From Planctomycetota bacterium (lineage in GTDB: Bacteria; Planctomycetota; MHYJ01; JACQXL01; JACQZI01): 64,000 nt of DNA. The DNA lies in NCBI GenBank assembly GCA_016207825.1, contig JACQZI010000023.1:62001-126000 (forward strand), given 5' to 3'. This document shows, piece after piece, positions 9,941 to 18,668 of the stretch (position 1 is its first letter; each line of letters starts with the position of its first letter). A program made the translations under genes and the position numbers. The notes below the pieces were generated by a model that saw nothing but the letters and a program-made list of their open reading frames with translations, had not been told where the DNA came from and did not search any database.

Positions 9941-12900
9941 CTATTTCCGCAATTCTTTATACCGCGGGTCCTTGCGGATATTTTCCAAATCCGGGTCGTT
10001 ATCCATCCAGGTCCACTCGCTATAGCCGAATTGGATGGCTTTCTTCAACGCACCTAATGCTTCATCGACCTGGTTCACCAGCGAATACGTGCAGGCAAGG
10101 TTATACCAAAGTCCCGGGTCGTTATCGTCCTCCAACGCCTTTAAATAACATTCAATCGCCGCCTGGTATTTTCCCTCTTTGTAGTTTTTATCGCCTTCCT
10201 TGATATAATCCACACCGCTTACCTCGAACGGCACGATTTTCATCTTAGGCATCTCGGCTTCTCCCGCCTCGCCGGCAAGCGGCTTGCCCTCCGGCAATAA
10301 TGTTAGCGCGGATTCGACCACATGGGCAATATCCATATTGTATCCTTCGCGCCACATCACGATTTCGCCTTTCTTACTGATGAGAACGGTTGAAGGCAGC
10401 ATGACGGCGGCCTTATCCTTTGTAAAATCCGGTATGAATTGCTTGAGCACTGCCTGTGTCGAATCCACCAGGACCGGCATCTGCATTCCCTTCAAACGCC
10501 CGTCTTCCAGAAATTTATCCGCGCCTTCCGGGTCGACATAGATTCCCCAGATAACGGTCCCGGCCTTTTGGGCAATTGAGCTTACGCCGTCAATCATCGG
10601 CATCATCCGCAGAGACGGCTCGTTTTTCAGCGAGAAGAAAACCAGCAGGACATTATTCGTCTCCAGCGTTTTCTTAAGATTATAAGGTTGGTTATCCAAG
10701 TCGTTTAATTCGATAGCCGGCAGTTTGGGCAGATTGCGCACCACCCGCTCGGCTCCGCTCAAGAGGTTAATCGGTATATCAAGCGACACTTCCATCTCCA
10801 CTCCCTTTTCGGATTCCAAATCAAGCTGTTTGCAATAAACATAAGGGTCGCCGTTGGAGTCACGGATTCCGGCGGTCAAAAGATATTGCCCGGGCGGAAC
10901 CACCATCCAGCTCCCTTTCCTTTCAACTTCATCTTCCATCGGCAGCCAAAAGCCGGCGTCGAATTTGGAAAGCCGGAACTTTTCCCAGATATTGGCATCA
11001 CGCACCCCTTTGTTTATCAGAACAATCTTGAATCCGGCAGGCTTAATATATTCCTTCTGCGAAGCCTCGTTGCGCTTGGTATTGCCGAAGTTTTTGGGGT
11101 CGTTCGGATAGAGCGGTATCCATTCCGTCCCGTTATGGAATTCCACCCAATCGGATTTCACCTGCACCGGTATGGCAAGCGTCCGCAGGATTGCCGCGGT
11201 CATGACCGCGATTGAATACGCCGGCCCGCCCCGGCTTTTGTATATCTCCATCGGCCTGGCCTGATAGGAGAAACGCTCGGTCCGCTCGTCCCTGACCTTT
11301 ATATTCGCCGCCACCCAGTCGTTTACCGTCCGGGCGGTATCGGTTATCGTCTTCTGCATCATCGGGGAAAATATGTCATAGAGCTCCGCTCTCCAGATGC
11401 CGGGATGTATATATGTAAAAAGCGGGCTTAAGACATAGGATTGGAATAATTCATCGGAAACCGGATAAGGCGCCTTGGCGCGCGCCGTATTGGCGTAACT
11501 CACGTTTTCCAGGAGGAACCCCTTGGTCACCTCGAGCGTTTCAAGGTGGACCAGGTGCGCAATCAGCCAGCAAAGGTCCTCACGCATTTCCGGCTTGGCT
11601 TCTTTAATGGCGGAGGCAATCTCGCCCCAGTTGCCGCCGGCCTTTTTCAGGCGGTCTATCACCACCGCCCGGGTCGCGCTTATCGGAACTAATTTATCCA
11701 GCTCCGGGAATTTAGCCGGGTCGAATTCATCCGCGGTATAAATCTCTGCCGGCGCCTGGTATGCAGGCGTAAACGGGACTTTGTAGGTTATTTCCAGGTT
11801 CGGGTATCTTTCCTCCGGATTAAAGCTGGCGGCTGCCTCGGCTTCCGTGGGATAACGCAGGAAAACGAATCCGTCCGGCGCGCTGTTTTCGGAAAGCTTT
11901 ACAATAAATTCAAGCTTCTTATCAGGTTCGGTTTTTATCACCTGCCACGCCCTAAGTTTATCTTTACCGGCGGAAAGGAAATACTCGCCGATTCCGGTGA
12001 CAAAAGAGACCGTGCCGTCTTTATCCGTTTCCTGGCGCATAAAGGGCTTAAAGGCGCCCCAGTTATATACGGCCAAAGACACTCCGGTGCCGGAGGAGAC
12101 CTTCTCTCCGGTCGGCGAAAGCACGGTGACCTTAAGCTCGCAGGTCTGTGAGTAATTCGGGGTGGAATTAATAATGCTATTGGTTTTGAAGGGCTCATTT
12201 ATCGGGAATGCCCGGTAAATCGGTTCTGATTTAGTCGTGCCGAAGATAGCGGAGAAAATCGCCGGGGCGCGCTTGGTGGTATTCTCAAACCAGGGATGGA
12301 GGCTCGGCTCGCAGCCGCCCACCGGCCGCCAGACGCCGTCGACCCAGACTTCCACCCAAGCGTGGTTATTATCATTCACCGCCCACCAATTCGTCCAGGC
12401 GGAACGGCAGGGAATGCCGACCGACCTTGCCGCGGACATATAGACAATCATCATCTCTTCGCAACGGCCGTAGCCGGCTTTGAGGGTTTCTATCGGGCCC
12501 TGGTCGCGCGCCTCGGTCGGGACGAACCTGACCCTCTGCTTGCCGTCCGCTTTCGGGGCGCCCAGCCAGAGATTCACCTGATGCACCACATCGGACATCT
12601 TGGTAAGCCCGGAGACGACCGGGTCAAGTTGCTCGTAGAAATATCTGCGGTATGCCTCTATCGGCTCCTCGGCACAGCGGTAGGGAAGGACTCCATACAT
12701 AAAAATCTCTTCGGGCATGCTTTTAAGCCAGGGATATTTGCCCTTTGCGAGGTAGGCGTATTTTATATGTTCCAGGAGCACTTCGGATTTGATGGAGGCC
12801 ATATCCGGGAAGGACATGGTGGCGATGATGAAAGAGGCGCCTTTGCGTTCTTCCGGCTTGACGGCTTTGAGGACCTTGATTAATTCGTATTTATTATCAC

Positions 12901-13075
12901 CCGCCATGGTAAAAGTCTTTAGCACGGCACCCTGGTATTCTATGGGAACGTACTCTTTTAACTCATCTTCCAGGGGTAGGGGTGGTATGTTGATAACAAT
13001 TTCCTCATTGGATTTCTTACAGCAAGGAACGAGGAAGAGGCAGGCAACCAGAAGCGAGAGCATTTTCAATTTCAT
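9941..13075 (-). CDS. Large lipoprotein: two transglutaminase-like domains, thioredoxin-like domain, TPR tail
   Basis: 1044 aa. Signal peptide ends in the lipobox LVPCC (about residue 19), so it is probably lipid-anchored outside the cytoplasmic membrane. A first transglutaminase-like domain (about 150-285) keeps Cys in GYGRCEEMM, His in NNHAWVEVW and a following Asp, so a cysteine-protease or transpeptidase activity is possible. A second copy (about 620-700) has SRGGPAYS where the Cys should be, so it looks inactive. At about 830-960 is a redoxin fold without CXXC (FSLKNEPSL). The end (about 975-1044) holds TPR units. An SD sequence AGGAG precedes the ATG. The promoter is at 13220-13248, with a long leader that includes a hairpin repeat. 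Function unknown; peptide or cell-surface remodelling is a guess. Confidence 0.8.
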   Translation of the reverse strand: MKLKMLSLLVACLFLVPCCKKSNEEIVINIPPLPLEDELKEYVPIEYQGAVLKTFTMAGDNKYELIKVLKAVKPEERKGASFIIATMSFPDMASIKSEVLLEHIKYAYLAKGKYPWLKSMPEEIFMYGVLPYRCAEEPIEAYRRYFYEQLDPVVSGLTKMSDVVHQVNLWLGAPKADGKQRVRFVPTEARDQGPIETLKAGYGRCEEMMIVYMSAARSVGIPCRSAWTNWWAVNDNNHAWVEVWVDGVWRPVGGCEPSLHPWFENTTKRAPAIFSAIFGTTKSEPIYRAFPINEPFKTNSIINSTPNYSQTCELKVTVLSPTGEKVSSGTGVSLAVYNWGAFKPFMRQETDKDGTVSFVTGIGEYFLSAGKDKLRAWQVIKTEPDKKLEFIVKLSENSAPDGFVFLRYPTEAEAAASFNPEERYPNLEITYKVPFTPAYQAPAEIYTADEFDPAKFPELDKLVPISATRAVVIDRLKKAGGNWGEIASAIKEAKPEMREDLCWLIAHLVHLETLEVTKGFLLENVSYANTARAKAPYPVSDELFQSYVLSPLFTYIHPGIWRAELYDIFSPMMQKTITDTARTVNDWVAANIKVRDERTERFSYQARPMEIYKSRGGPAYSIAVMTAAILRTLAIPVQVKSDWVEFHNGTEWIPLYPNDPKNFGNTKRNEASQKEYIKPAGFKIVLINKGVRDANIWEKFRLSKFDAGFWLPMEDEVERKGSWMVVPPGQYLLTAGIRDSNGDPYVYCKQLDLESEKGVEMEVSLDIPINLLSGAERVVRNLPKLPAIELNDLDNQPYNLKKTLETNNVLLVFFSLKNEPSLRMMPMIDGVSSIAQKAGTVIWGIYVDPEGADKFLEDGRLKGMQMPVLVDSTQAVLKQFIPDFTKDKAAVMLPSTVLISKKGEIVMWREGYNMDIAHVVESALTLLPEGKPLAGEAGEAEMPKMKIVPFEVSGVDYIKEGDKNYKEGKYQAAIECYLKALEDDNDPGLWYNLACTYSLVNQVDEALGALKKAIQFGYSEWTWMDNDPDLENIRKDPRYKELRK

Positions 13076-13093
13076 ATTATTTTTCTCCTATGT

Positions 13094-13202
13094 TAACACG
13101 AAATCACGAAATGGGAAACAAAGCACGAAAGAACGCCTTGAGTTATGATAAATCGGCGTAAGGTTTCGTGTTTTCGTGCTTGTAATTTAGTGTTTTCGTG
13201 TC
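13094..13202. repeat. Paired-word hairpin repeat (CACGAA type)
   Basis: Left arm AACACGAAATCACGAAA (13094-13111) pairs with right-arm TTTCGTGTTTTCGTG (13164-13178), and a second right copy ends at 13202. It lies in the leader of the large lipoprotein gene. Confidence 0.7.
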
Positions 13203-13219
13203 ATCTCCTTTTACGAGTT

Positions 13220-13248
13220 AATTTACTCCCCCCTACCGGTGGAGTCAA
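13220..13248 (-). promoter_or_regulatory. Promoter of the large lipoprotein gene
   Basis: Minus-strand TTGACT (13248-13243), 17-bp spacer, TAAATT (13225-13220). The transcript would start near 13213 and carry the hairpin repeat in a leader of about 140 bases. Confidence 0.5.
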
Positions 13249-14099
13249 TCAAAATACGTCTCCACCTATTATCATTATTCAGGCGTTCCCGCAACGCGGC
13301 GAAGTGGGATAATTTACTATATTATTACCCCATCCCATATTTCCTGAAAATCAATATATGAGTTTGTATCTCAATACCAGCCCGTCCGATCAGGCGGGTA
13401 AGCGGCTTTCAGCCTGCCCCATACCTCCAAGCTAGCCCTTAAATGCAATGTATCAAGTTTGGCTCGTTGTACTAGCCATTCGGTACATCTAAACAAGCCG
13501 TTCGTTCCTTGGGATAAACTTTTCATCATTCAGAACAAGCCAGTCATCCTTGGACGTCTCTGGTATCCCCCGAATTCACACTCCACGACCAGATTTACAC
13601 CTCTCCACTCTGGGCTTAATCATACACCGAATTACCGTTTAACCCCCTCCTCTTTTCGGCATCATTACCTCCTCTATTCTCGCACAATCACTCCGCGATA
13701 CCCATGTGGGTGGGAGGCCCTACCATACCCTCCCCCGGGTAGTATGGGTGTCGACGGGCCTGCCTGAACAACAAAGTAGGGCTGTATTGTTTTAAATTGG
13801 AGGGTATCAAACAGACTTTTGCTCCCTACCCGATTCACATTCCGCCCCTTGATAGCGCCAGAGGCGTGGGACAACACAAACCACGTAACCGAGGATACCA
13901 TACCCTCCCCCTCAATCACTTTTGCCCTTTGGGTTCAGGGAAAACCTCTGCCTGTGGCAGGCAGGATGAGTTTTAGGGAAGATAGATATCATTTAACAAA
14001 TATAAGGTGGTCAAGGGATGTCTTAGTAATAGGAGAGACGATTAATTCCGCTCCAGTTTAAGGGGCGTTCCGGCCTTTTGGCGAAGCAAAGGATTTTAC
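13249..14099. other. Intergenic stretch without a supportable gene
   Basis: About 850 bp between divergent genes. The plus strand is C/T-rich. Short frames at 13459-13767 and 13819-14061 have low-complexity, Pro/His/Thr-rich translations, no ribosome-binding site and no recognisable motif. A partial palindrome lies at about 13720-13748 (CCATAC and GTATGG around CCCGGG), and its CATACCCTCCCCC half recurs near 13900. It may be the remnant of a decayed element; nothing more can be claimed. Confidence 0.5.
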
Positions 14100-14128
14100 T
14101 TGACCTCCCCTGCCGCAATTTCTATAAT
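14100..14128 (+). promoter_or_regulatory. Promoter of the TPR-DUF1080 pair
   Basis: TTGACC at 14100-14105, 17-bp spacer, TATAAT at 14123-14128. The ATG at 14135 lies 6 bases downstream, so the mRNA should start at or very near the start codon. This places the gene start at 14135, not at the in-frame ATG at 14078. Confidence 0.75.
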
Positions 14129-14134
14129 GCCGGC

Positions 14135-15220
14135 ATGACACCAAAAGCAATTCACACCGCATTACTTGGAATCATCCTTATCGCCCTGGGCTTTATCTGC
14201 CTCTCGGCGGATGATGACCTCGCCAAGGCATTCATCTCCAAAGGCGACGAGGCAATGAAGAAATCCGAACCGGCCCGCGCCCTCGAGTTCTACCAGAAAG
14301 CACTTAGGGAAAGCCCGGAGATGCCGGAAATCCATTTCAAGCTCGGCGAGGCATACTTGAAGTCAGGGGAAAAGATTAAAAGCCGCAAATCCTTCAATAA
14401 ATGCATCTCCTTGATTGACCGGATAGAAAAACCGACCGGTCCCCAGAAAGACCTGAGAAAACGTGCGCAGCAAAGCCTGGATGCCCTGGATGCCTCCCGG
14501 AAAGAAGGCAAACAGATTGAGCAGGAATATATCAAGGAGCTTTTAAACTTCGCCAGGAAAGCCGTAAAGAAAGACAACTTGCTTGCCAAGGACGCCCTGG
14601 AAAGCATTTTACTCCTTGACCCGGAAAACGCCGAAGCAAAGAAGCTTTTGGAGGAGACGCTGAAAAACACGATTATCCCCCGCTGGAAAAGCCTGTTTGC
14701 CAATACATTGGACGGGTGGAGCCCGCAGGATCCGGCAAGCTGGCGGGTGGAAAAAGACCAAAACCTCTTTTGCGAAACCAGAAAAGCGCTTACTAATTTC
14801 AAAATGAAAGAGCAGTTTGAAGGCGATTTTAAGGTGTGCGCCGATTTTAAGATTGTTGAAGGGTTCCCTTCCAATTCCGGCCCGTATACGGCCGGCGTGA
14901 TGCTGGGGCGCGAGGAGGGAAACGACGACGGGATGGAATATTCCATTGCCGTCATGGACGAAAGCGAACTGAAGCTGGTCAAGTTTAACATCGGCAAAAA
15001 CGCGCAAACCGTGGCTTCGTGCAAGCTTCCGGAAAATTATAAAAAGAGCGACTGGAATAAATTATTAATCGAAGTGAAAGACATGAAATTAACGGTTTCT
15101 CTCAATGATAAAATGGCGCTTGAATATACGATGAAAGATAAACACGAATTCAAAGGAGCAGTCGGATTATGGGTGCAGTATTGCCACGCAGGCTTTACCA
15201 ACATAAAGTATATAAAATAA
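14135..15220 (+). CDS. Secreted TPR protein with DUF1080-like (3-keto-disaccharide hydrolase-like) C-terminal domain
   Basis: 361 aa from the promoter-defined start. A signal peptide (MTPKAIHTALLGIILIALG, then FICLSA) is followed by two or three TPR units (about 28-110), a helical linker (about 115-185) and a beta-sandwich C-terminal domain (about 190-361), recognisable by FANTLDGWSPQDPASWRVE and GAVGLWVQYCHAGFTNIKYIK. DUF1080 domains are jelly-roll/laminin-G-like folds, abundant in planctomycetes and often linked to glycan binding or hydrolysis. No catalytic residue can be assigned here, so binding may be the role. It overlaps its paralog downstream by about 50 bases. Confidence 0.75.
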   Translation: MTPKAIHTALLGIILIALGFICLSADDDLAKAFISKGDEAMKKSEPARALEFYQKALRESPEMPEIHFKLGEAYLKSGEKIKSRKSFNKCISLIDRIEKPTGPQKDLRKRAQQSLDALDASRKEGKQIEQEYIKELLNFARKAVKKDNLLAKDALESILLLDPENAEAKKLLEETLKNTIIPRWKSLFANTLDGWSPQDPASWRVEKDQNLFCETRKALTNFKMKEQFEGDFKVCADFKIVEGFPSNSGPYTAGVMLGREEGNDDGMEYSIAVMDESELKLVKFNIGKNAQTVASCKLPENYKKSDWNKLLIEVKDMKLTVSLNDKMALEYTMKDKHEFKGAVGLWVQYCHAGFTNIKYIK

Positions 15221-16290
15221 GCGCGGCCGCTATCATGCTGGTCCTCGGCGTGCTTTTAGCCGCTATGGCCGATGATGAATCCGCCATGGTCTACCTTAAA
15301 AAGGCATCCGCGCAGGTAAAGAAAAAAGAATACACGGCGTCATTGGAAAATTTCAATAAAGCCATTGATGAGTCGCCGGAGATGCCGGAAATATATTTTG
15401 AGCGCGGTTCCATGTATTGGCAGATTAAGGAAATGTCCGAAGCCATGGCCGATTTCGACAAGGTGCTGTGGCTTTTAAACCTGAAAGCATCGCTCTCCAA
15501 GCCGCAGGAAGAAATGCGCAACAAGATAAGCGCTTACCAGGATGAATACAACAGGATGAAAGACGAGCTTTCCGCCATCCATAAAAAATACGCCGACAAG
15601 CTTTTGGAATTTACTGATAAGAACAAAAACAGCGCCGATTCTTATCTTTTCGATCTCCTGAAGCGTTTACAGGCAATTAACCCCGCCAATGACATGCTCA
15701 AGGCGGAAATACAAAAAATCAGGGAAGCGATGTCTTTCCAGGAAAAGAATATTATGACGCCGCTTTTTAACGGAACCGACCTAACCGGCTGGGAAGGCTC
15801 CAAAGCCGTATGGTCTGTCAAAAACGGCATCATCACCGGCGATTTACCGGATGCCGCCAATATGCTCAGCAACAGCACCAGGCTAAAGGGCGGTTTTTCC
15901 CTTTCGGTTGCGCAAAAACTGGAAACGAAACCGGCGGATGAAACAGAATATGTGTGCGGATTGAGTTTCGGGATACGGGATCTCTATAACTATTACAGCT
16001 GCACCTTCTTTAAAAACCGGTTGACGCTTATCCAATGCATAGGCGCCAAAGGGACCGTAAAAAACAATTTTCTGGTGGATAAGGCGCTACCGGACGGTGT
16101 AATTCAGGAGGAATGGAACTGCCTGATGATAAAAGTAGACGGGGATAAAATTTCCGGTTACCTGAACGACGAGCTTCAGTTTGAGATTGCTGTCCCGGCT
16201 GAGGCAAAATCACAATTCGACGGTATTACAGGATTGATGATCCAGAGTTGCCGGGCGTCCTTCAAGGATATCTTATACCTTTCGGAATAA
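15169..16290 (+). CDS. Secreted TPR protein with DUF1080 domain, paralog of the preceding gene
   Basis: Same plan as the gene before it: hydrophobic export segment (AAAIMLVLGVLLAAMA), TPR units, helical linker, DUF1080 domain (about 195-373) with the classic LFNGTDLTGWEG and VWSVKNGIITG motifs. The true start is uncertain: ATG 15169 overlaps the upstream gene by 52 bases, a TTG at 15181 gives a shorter n-region, and ATG 15235 would leave the export segment without positive charges. No Shine-Dalgarno sequence is obvious, so translation is likely coupled. The pair is a tandem duplication that has diverged considerably. Confidence 0.75.
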   Translation: MGAVLPRRLYQHKVYKISAAAIMLVLGVLLAAMADDESAMVYLKKASAQVKKKEYTASLENFNKAIDESPEMPEIYFERGSMYWQIKEMSEAMADFDKVLWLLNLKASLSKPQEEMRNKISAYQDEYNRMKDELSAIHKKYADKLLEFTDKNKNSADSYLFDLLKRLQAINPANDMLKAEIQKIREAMSFQEKNIMTPLFNGTDLTGWEGSKAVWSVKNGIITGDLPDAANMLSNSTRLKGGFSLSVAQKLETKPADETEYVCGLSFGIRDLYNYYSCTFFKNRLTLIQCIGAKGTVKNNFLVDKALPDGVIQEEWNCLMIKVDGDKISGYLNDELQFEIAVPAEAKSQFDGITGLMIQSCRASFKDILYLSE

Positions 16291-16410
16291 TCGTTTCACG
16301 TAAGCCTCAGATTACACGGGTTGTTTTTTGCGTGTCTCGCGGGATATCCGACGCGATTCTTTTATTCATTATGCGATAGAAAACAATTTTCTCTCGCTAA
16401 AACCAGCGCA

Positions 16411-18648
16411 TCATTGGGGCGGATTCTGCGGCTCTGCCTGCATAATACTGCTTTTCCAGTTTTCCAGAAGCTGTTTCATCTGGACAACAAGATGGCTCTT
16501 TGGGAAATTCTTGATAAAGAGTTCCGCATCATTTACCGCGTTATACCAATCCTTCTTTTGCGCATAGGCATTCGCCCGGCTATAATAACCCTGCTCAAAA
16601 TCCTTTTTTATCTTTATTGACTGCGTAAAATCGTTAATGGCGCTGTTTAAATCAGGCATCCTCATAAAAGCCTGTCCGCGCATAAGATAATATTCCGGCA
16701 CCTGGATCTTGGAAAGAACAGCGCTATAATCGTTTATCGCCGAAACGAAATCACCTTTTTGCATATATATGCCGGCGCGGTTTAAATAAATATCATACGC
16801 ATCAGGATTAATCCCTATTATTGTATTCAGACAATCAACTGCCGCATCTAAATCATTTTTTTCCATGTAGGCAAACGATTTATTTTGATACGCTTCTATA
16901 TAGTCCGGTTTTATCTCCAACGCCTTGTTAAAATCAACAATCGCCTGGTCGTAATTATTATTAAAAAGCTCAATCGTCCCCTTGGCGAAATATCCCAAGT
17001 GGCTTGCCGGGTCAAGCTCCAGGACTTTTTCATAATCCTCAATTGCTTTTTTATTATCCTGTTTAAGCATATAATACATATTGGCTCTTTCGTAATATGC
17101 GTAGGCAAGCTTAGGGTTAATCGCAATTGCCTGGTTAAAAGCATCAAGAGAAGAATCTAATTCACCGATTTCCTTATAAATATATCCTATTTCCTGCCAG
17201 GCTTCCCCGAAAGACGGGTCAACATCAAGTGCTTCAAAAGCCGCACGGAGCTTGTCATCCGGAACATTCAGGCTTTTCACCCTGTCCAGGATACCTTTGG
17301 CTTTGGTGCGCAACAATTCCTTTTCATTTTGCTGATTTCTTATGAAATTGACGGCGTTTTCGCAATCTTGCAAAAGTTTATTCGCTCCGGCATTATCCGG
17401 GGAAAGAACCAGGATATTGTTGCAGATAATTTTAACTTCATCGTATTTACCCTGGTTTAAAAGTTCCGTCGCCTGGGCTATTTTATCCTTTATTTGGGCT
17501 ATTCTTTTAAACTCGGAAACGGCCTGGCTCACAACCAGTGCCAGTAAAACTGTCACGGTGCTTAAAACGGCAATGGCGGCGATTTTATTCCTCCGTGATT
17601 TCCGGTATATTTTCTCAAAGAAGCCTATTGAACGCGCCGTAATCGGCTCGCCGGAAATATATCGCTTAAGGTCATCCGACAATTCCTGCGCCGTTTGGTA
17701 CCGTTTGGAAGCTTCTTTTTCCATGCATTTGAAGCAGATCGTTTCAATATCCCGGTCAATATGCTTGCCCCACTTTGTCGGACGGGCCGGTTCCTTGTGG
17801 ACCACTTTTTCTAGGATAAGATAAAGCTCCTTCCCGCTGAAAGGAGTTTGCCCGGTAAGCGCGTAATACATCGTCGCGCCCAGCGAAAAGATATCGCTCC
17901 TGGGGTCTATCTTATCCTTTTCCCCGCGCGCCTGTTCGGGCGACATATAATAAGGCGTCCCCATTATCGCCCCGCTTAAAGTGAGCGAAAACTCCATCGC
18001 GTCCTGCTCCTTGGCTAAGCCAAAATCCGTAAGATACGACTTGCCTTCTTTATCTATCAGGATATTAGAGGGTTTTATATCGCGGTGGATTAAGCCCTGG
18101 GTATGGGCGTAATAAAGCGCCGAGGCGATATCCCTAATAATTTTTGCCACTGTTTTCGGCTCCATCGGAGAAATGCCGTTTGCGATCGTGTGCTCGAGCG
18201 AGTTTCCCTCGATATACTCCATCGTAAAATAATACTGGTTATCAACCTGGTCCACATCGTAAATCTGGACGATATTGGGATGCTTTAATTTGGCGTTGTT
18301 TTGCGCTTCCCGCATAAAACGTGCGACGGCCGCTTCGCCTTTTATGCCTATCACCTTAACCGCCACTTTTCGTTTGAGGACGGAATCATACGCAAGGTAA
18401 ACCACCCCCATCCCTCCGGTGCCCAGTTTTTTTTCTATCAGGTAGTTGCCGAATATTTTCCCGGCTTTTGCCAGCGGGTCATCGCTTGATTCTATTTGCT
18501 CTACCCACGGTCTGACCCACTTGTGCTGCTTAATACGCGGAAGCCTGTTCTGGTGCGTGTAGCGGAATTTAATCACCCTAGAACTGTTCCACCAAAGCAA
18601 AAACTCTCGTAACGATTTGAATTCCTGTAATTTTTTATCCGGTGCCAT
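16411..18648 (-). CDS. Membrane Ser/Thr protein kinase with TPR sensor domain
   Basis: 745 aa. A short basic N-terminal region precedes a Hanks-type kinase domain (about 65-330): GTGGMGVVYLAYD, the VAIK-type lysine in VAVKVIG, HRDIKPSNIL and DFGLAKEQ are all intact, and the activation loop GTPYYMSPEQARG is typical of bacterial kinases. One membrane helix follows (about 357-378). The C-terminal half (about 385-735) is a chain of TPR repeats on the far side of the membrane. This architecture is common in planctomycetes. It is the third gene of a minus-strand run with the WecA-like gene and the flavoprotein; the gap to the latter is 20 bases. Confidence 0.92.
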   Translation of the reverse strand: MAPDKKLQEFKSLREFLLWWNSSRVIKFRYTHQNRLPRIKQHKWVRPWVEQIESSDDPLAKAGKIFGNYLIEKKLGTGGMGVVYLAYDSVLKRKVAVKVIGIKGEAAVARFMREAQNNAKLKHPNIVQIYDVDQVDNQYYFTMEYIEGNSLEHTIANGISPMEPKTVAKIIRDIASALYYAHTQGLIHRDIKPSNILIDKEGKSYLTDFGLAKEQDAMEFSLTLSGAIMGTPYYMSPEQARGEKDKIDPRSDIFSLGATMYYALTGQTPFSGKELYLILEKVVHKEPARPTKWGKHIDRDIETICFKCMEKEASKRYQTAQELSDDLKRYISGEPITARSIGFFEKIYRKSRRNKIAAIAVLSTVTVLLALVVSQAVSEFKRIAQIKDKIAQATELLNQGKYDEVKIICNNILVLSPDNAGANKLLQDCENAVNFIRNQQNEKELLRTKAKGILDRVKSLNVPDDKLRAAFEALDVDPSFGEAWQEIGYIYKEIGELDSSLDAFNQAIAINPKLAYAYYERANMYYMLKQDNKKAIEDYEKVLELDPASHLGYFAKGTIELFNNNYDQAIVDFNKALEIKPDYIEAYQNKSFAYMEKNDLDAAVDCLNTIIGINPDAYDIYLNRAGIYMQKGDFVSAINDYSAVLSKIQVPEYYLMRGQAFMRMPDLNSAINDFTQSIKIKKDFEQGYYSRANAYAQKKDWYNAVNDAELFIKNFPKSHLVVQMKQLLENWKSSIMQAEPQNPPQ

Positions 18649-18668
18649 ATAGAAAAAATATTAACAAA

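Noticed and set aside
12296-12883. 195-codon plus-strand frame opposite the large lipoprotein gene
   Set aside because: Antisense to well-supported domains, with His/Pro/Arg-rich composition and no start signal.
13459-13767. 102-codon plus-strand frame in the intergenic stretch
   Set aside because: Low-complexity His/Pro/Thr-rich translation, no start signal and no recognisable motif.
14290-15024. 244-codon minus-strand frame opposite the TPR-DUF1080 gene
   Set aside because: Ser/Phe/Leu-rich shadow of a TPR coding region; no family resemblance.
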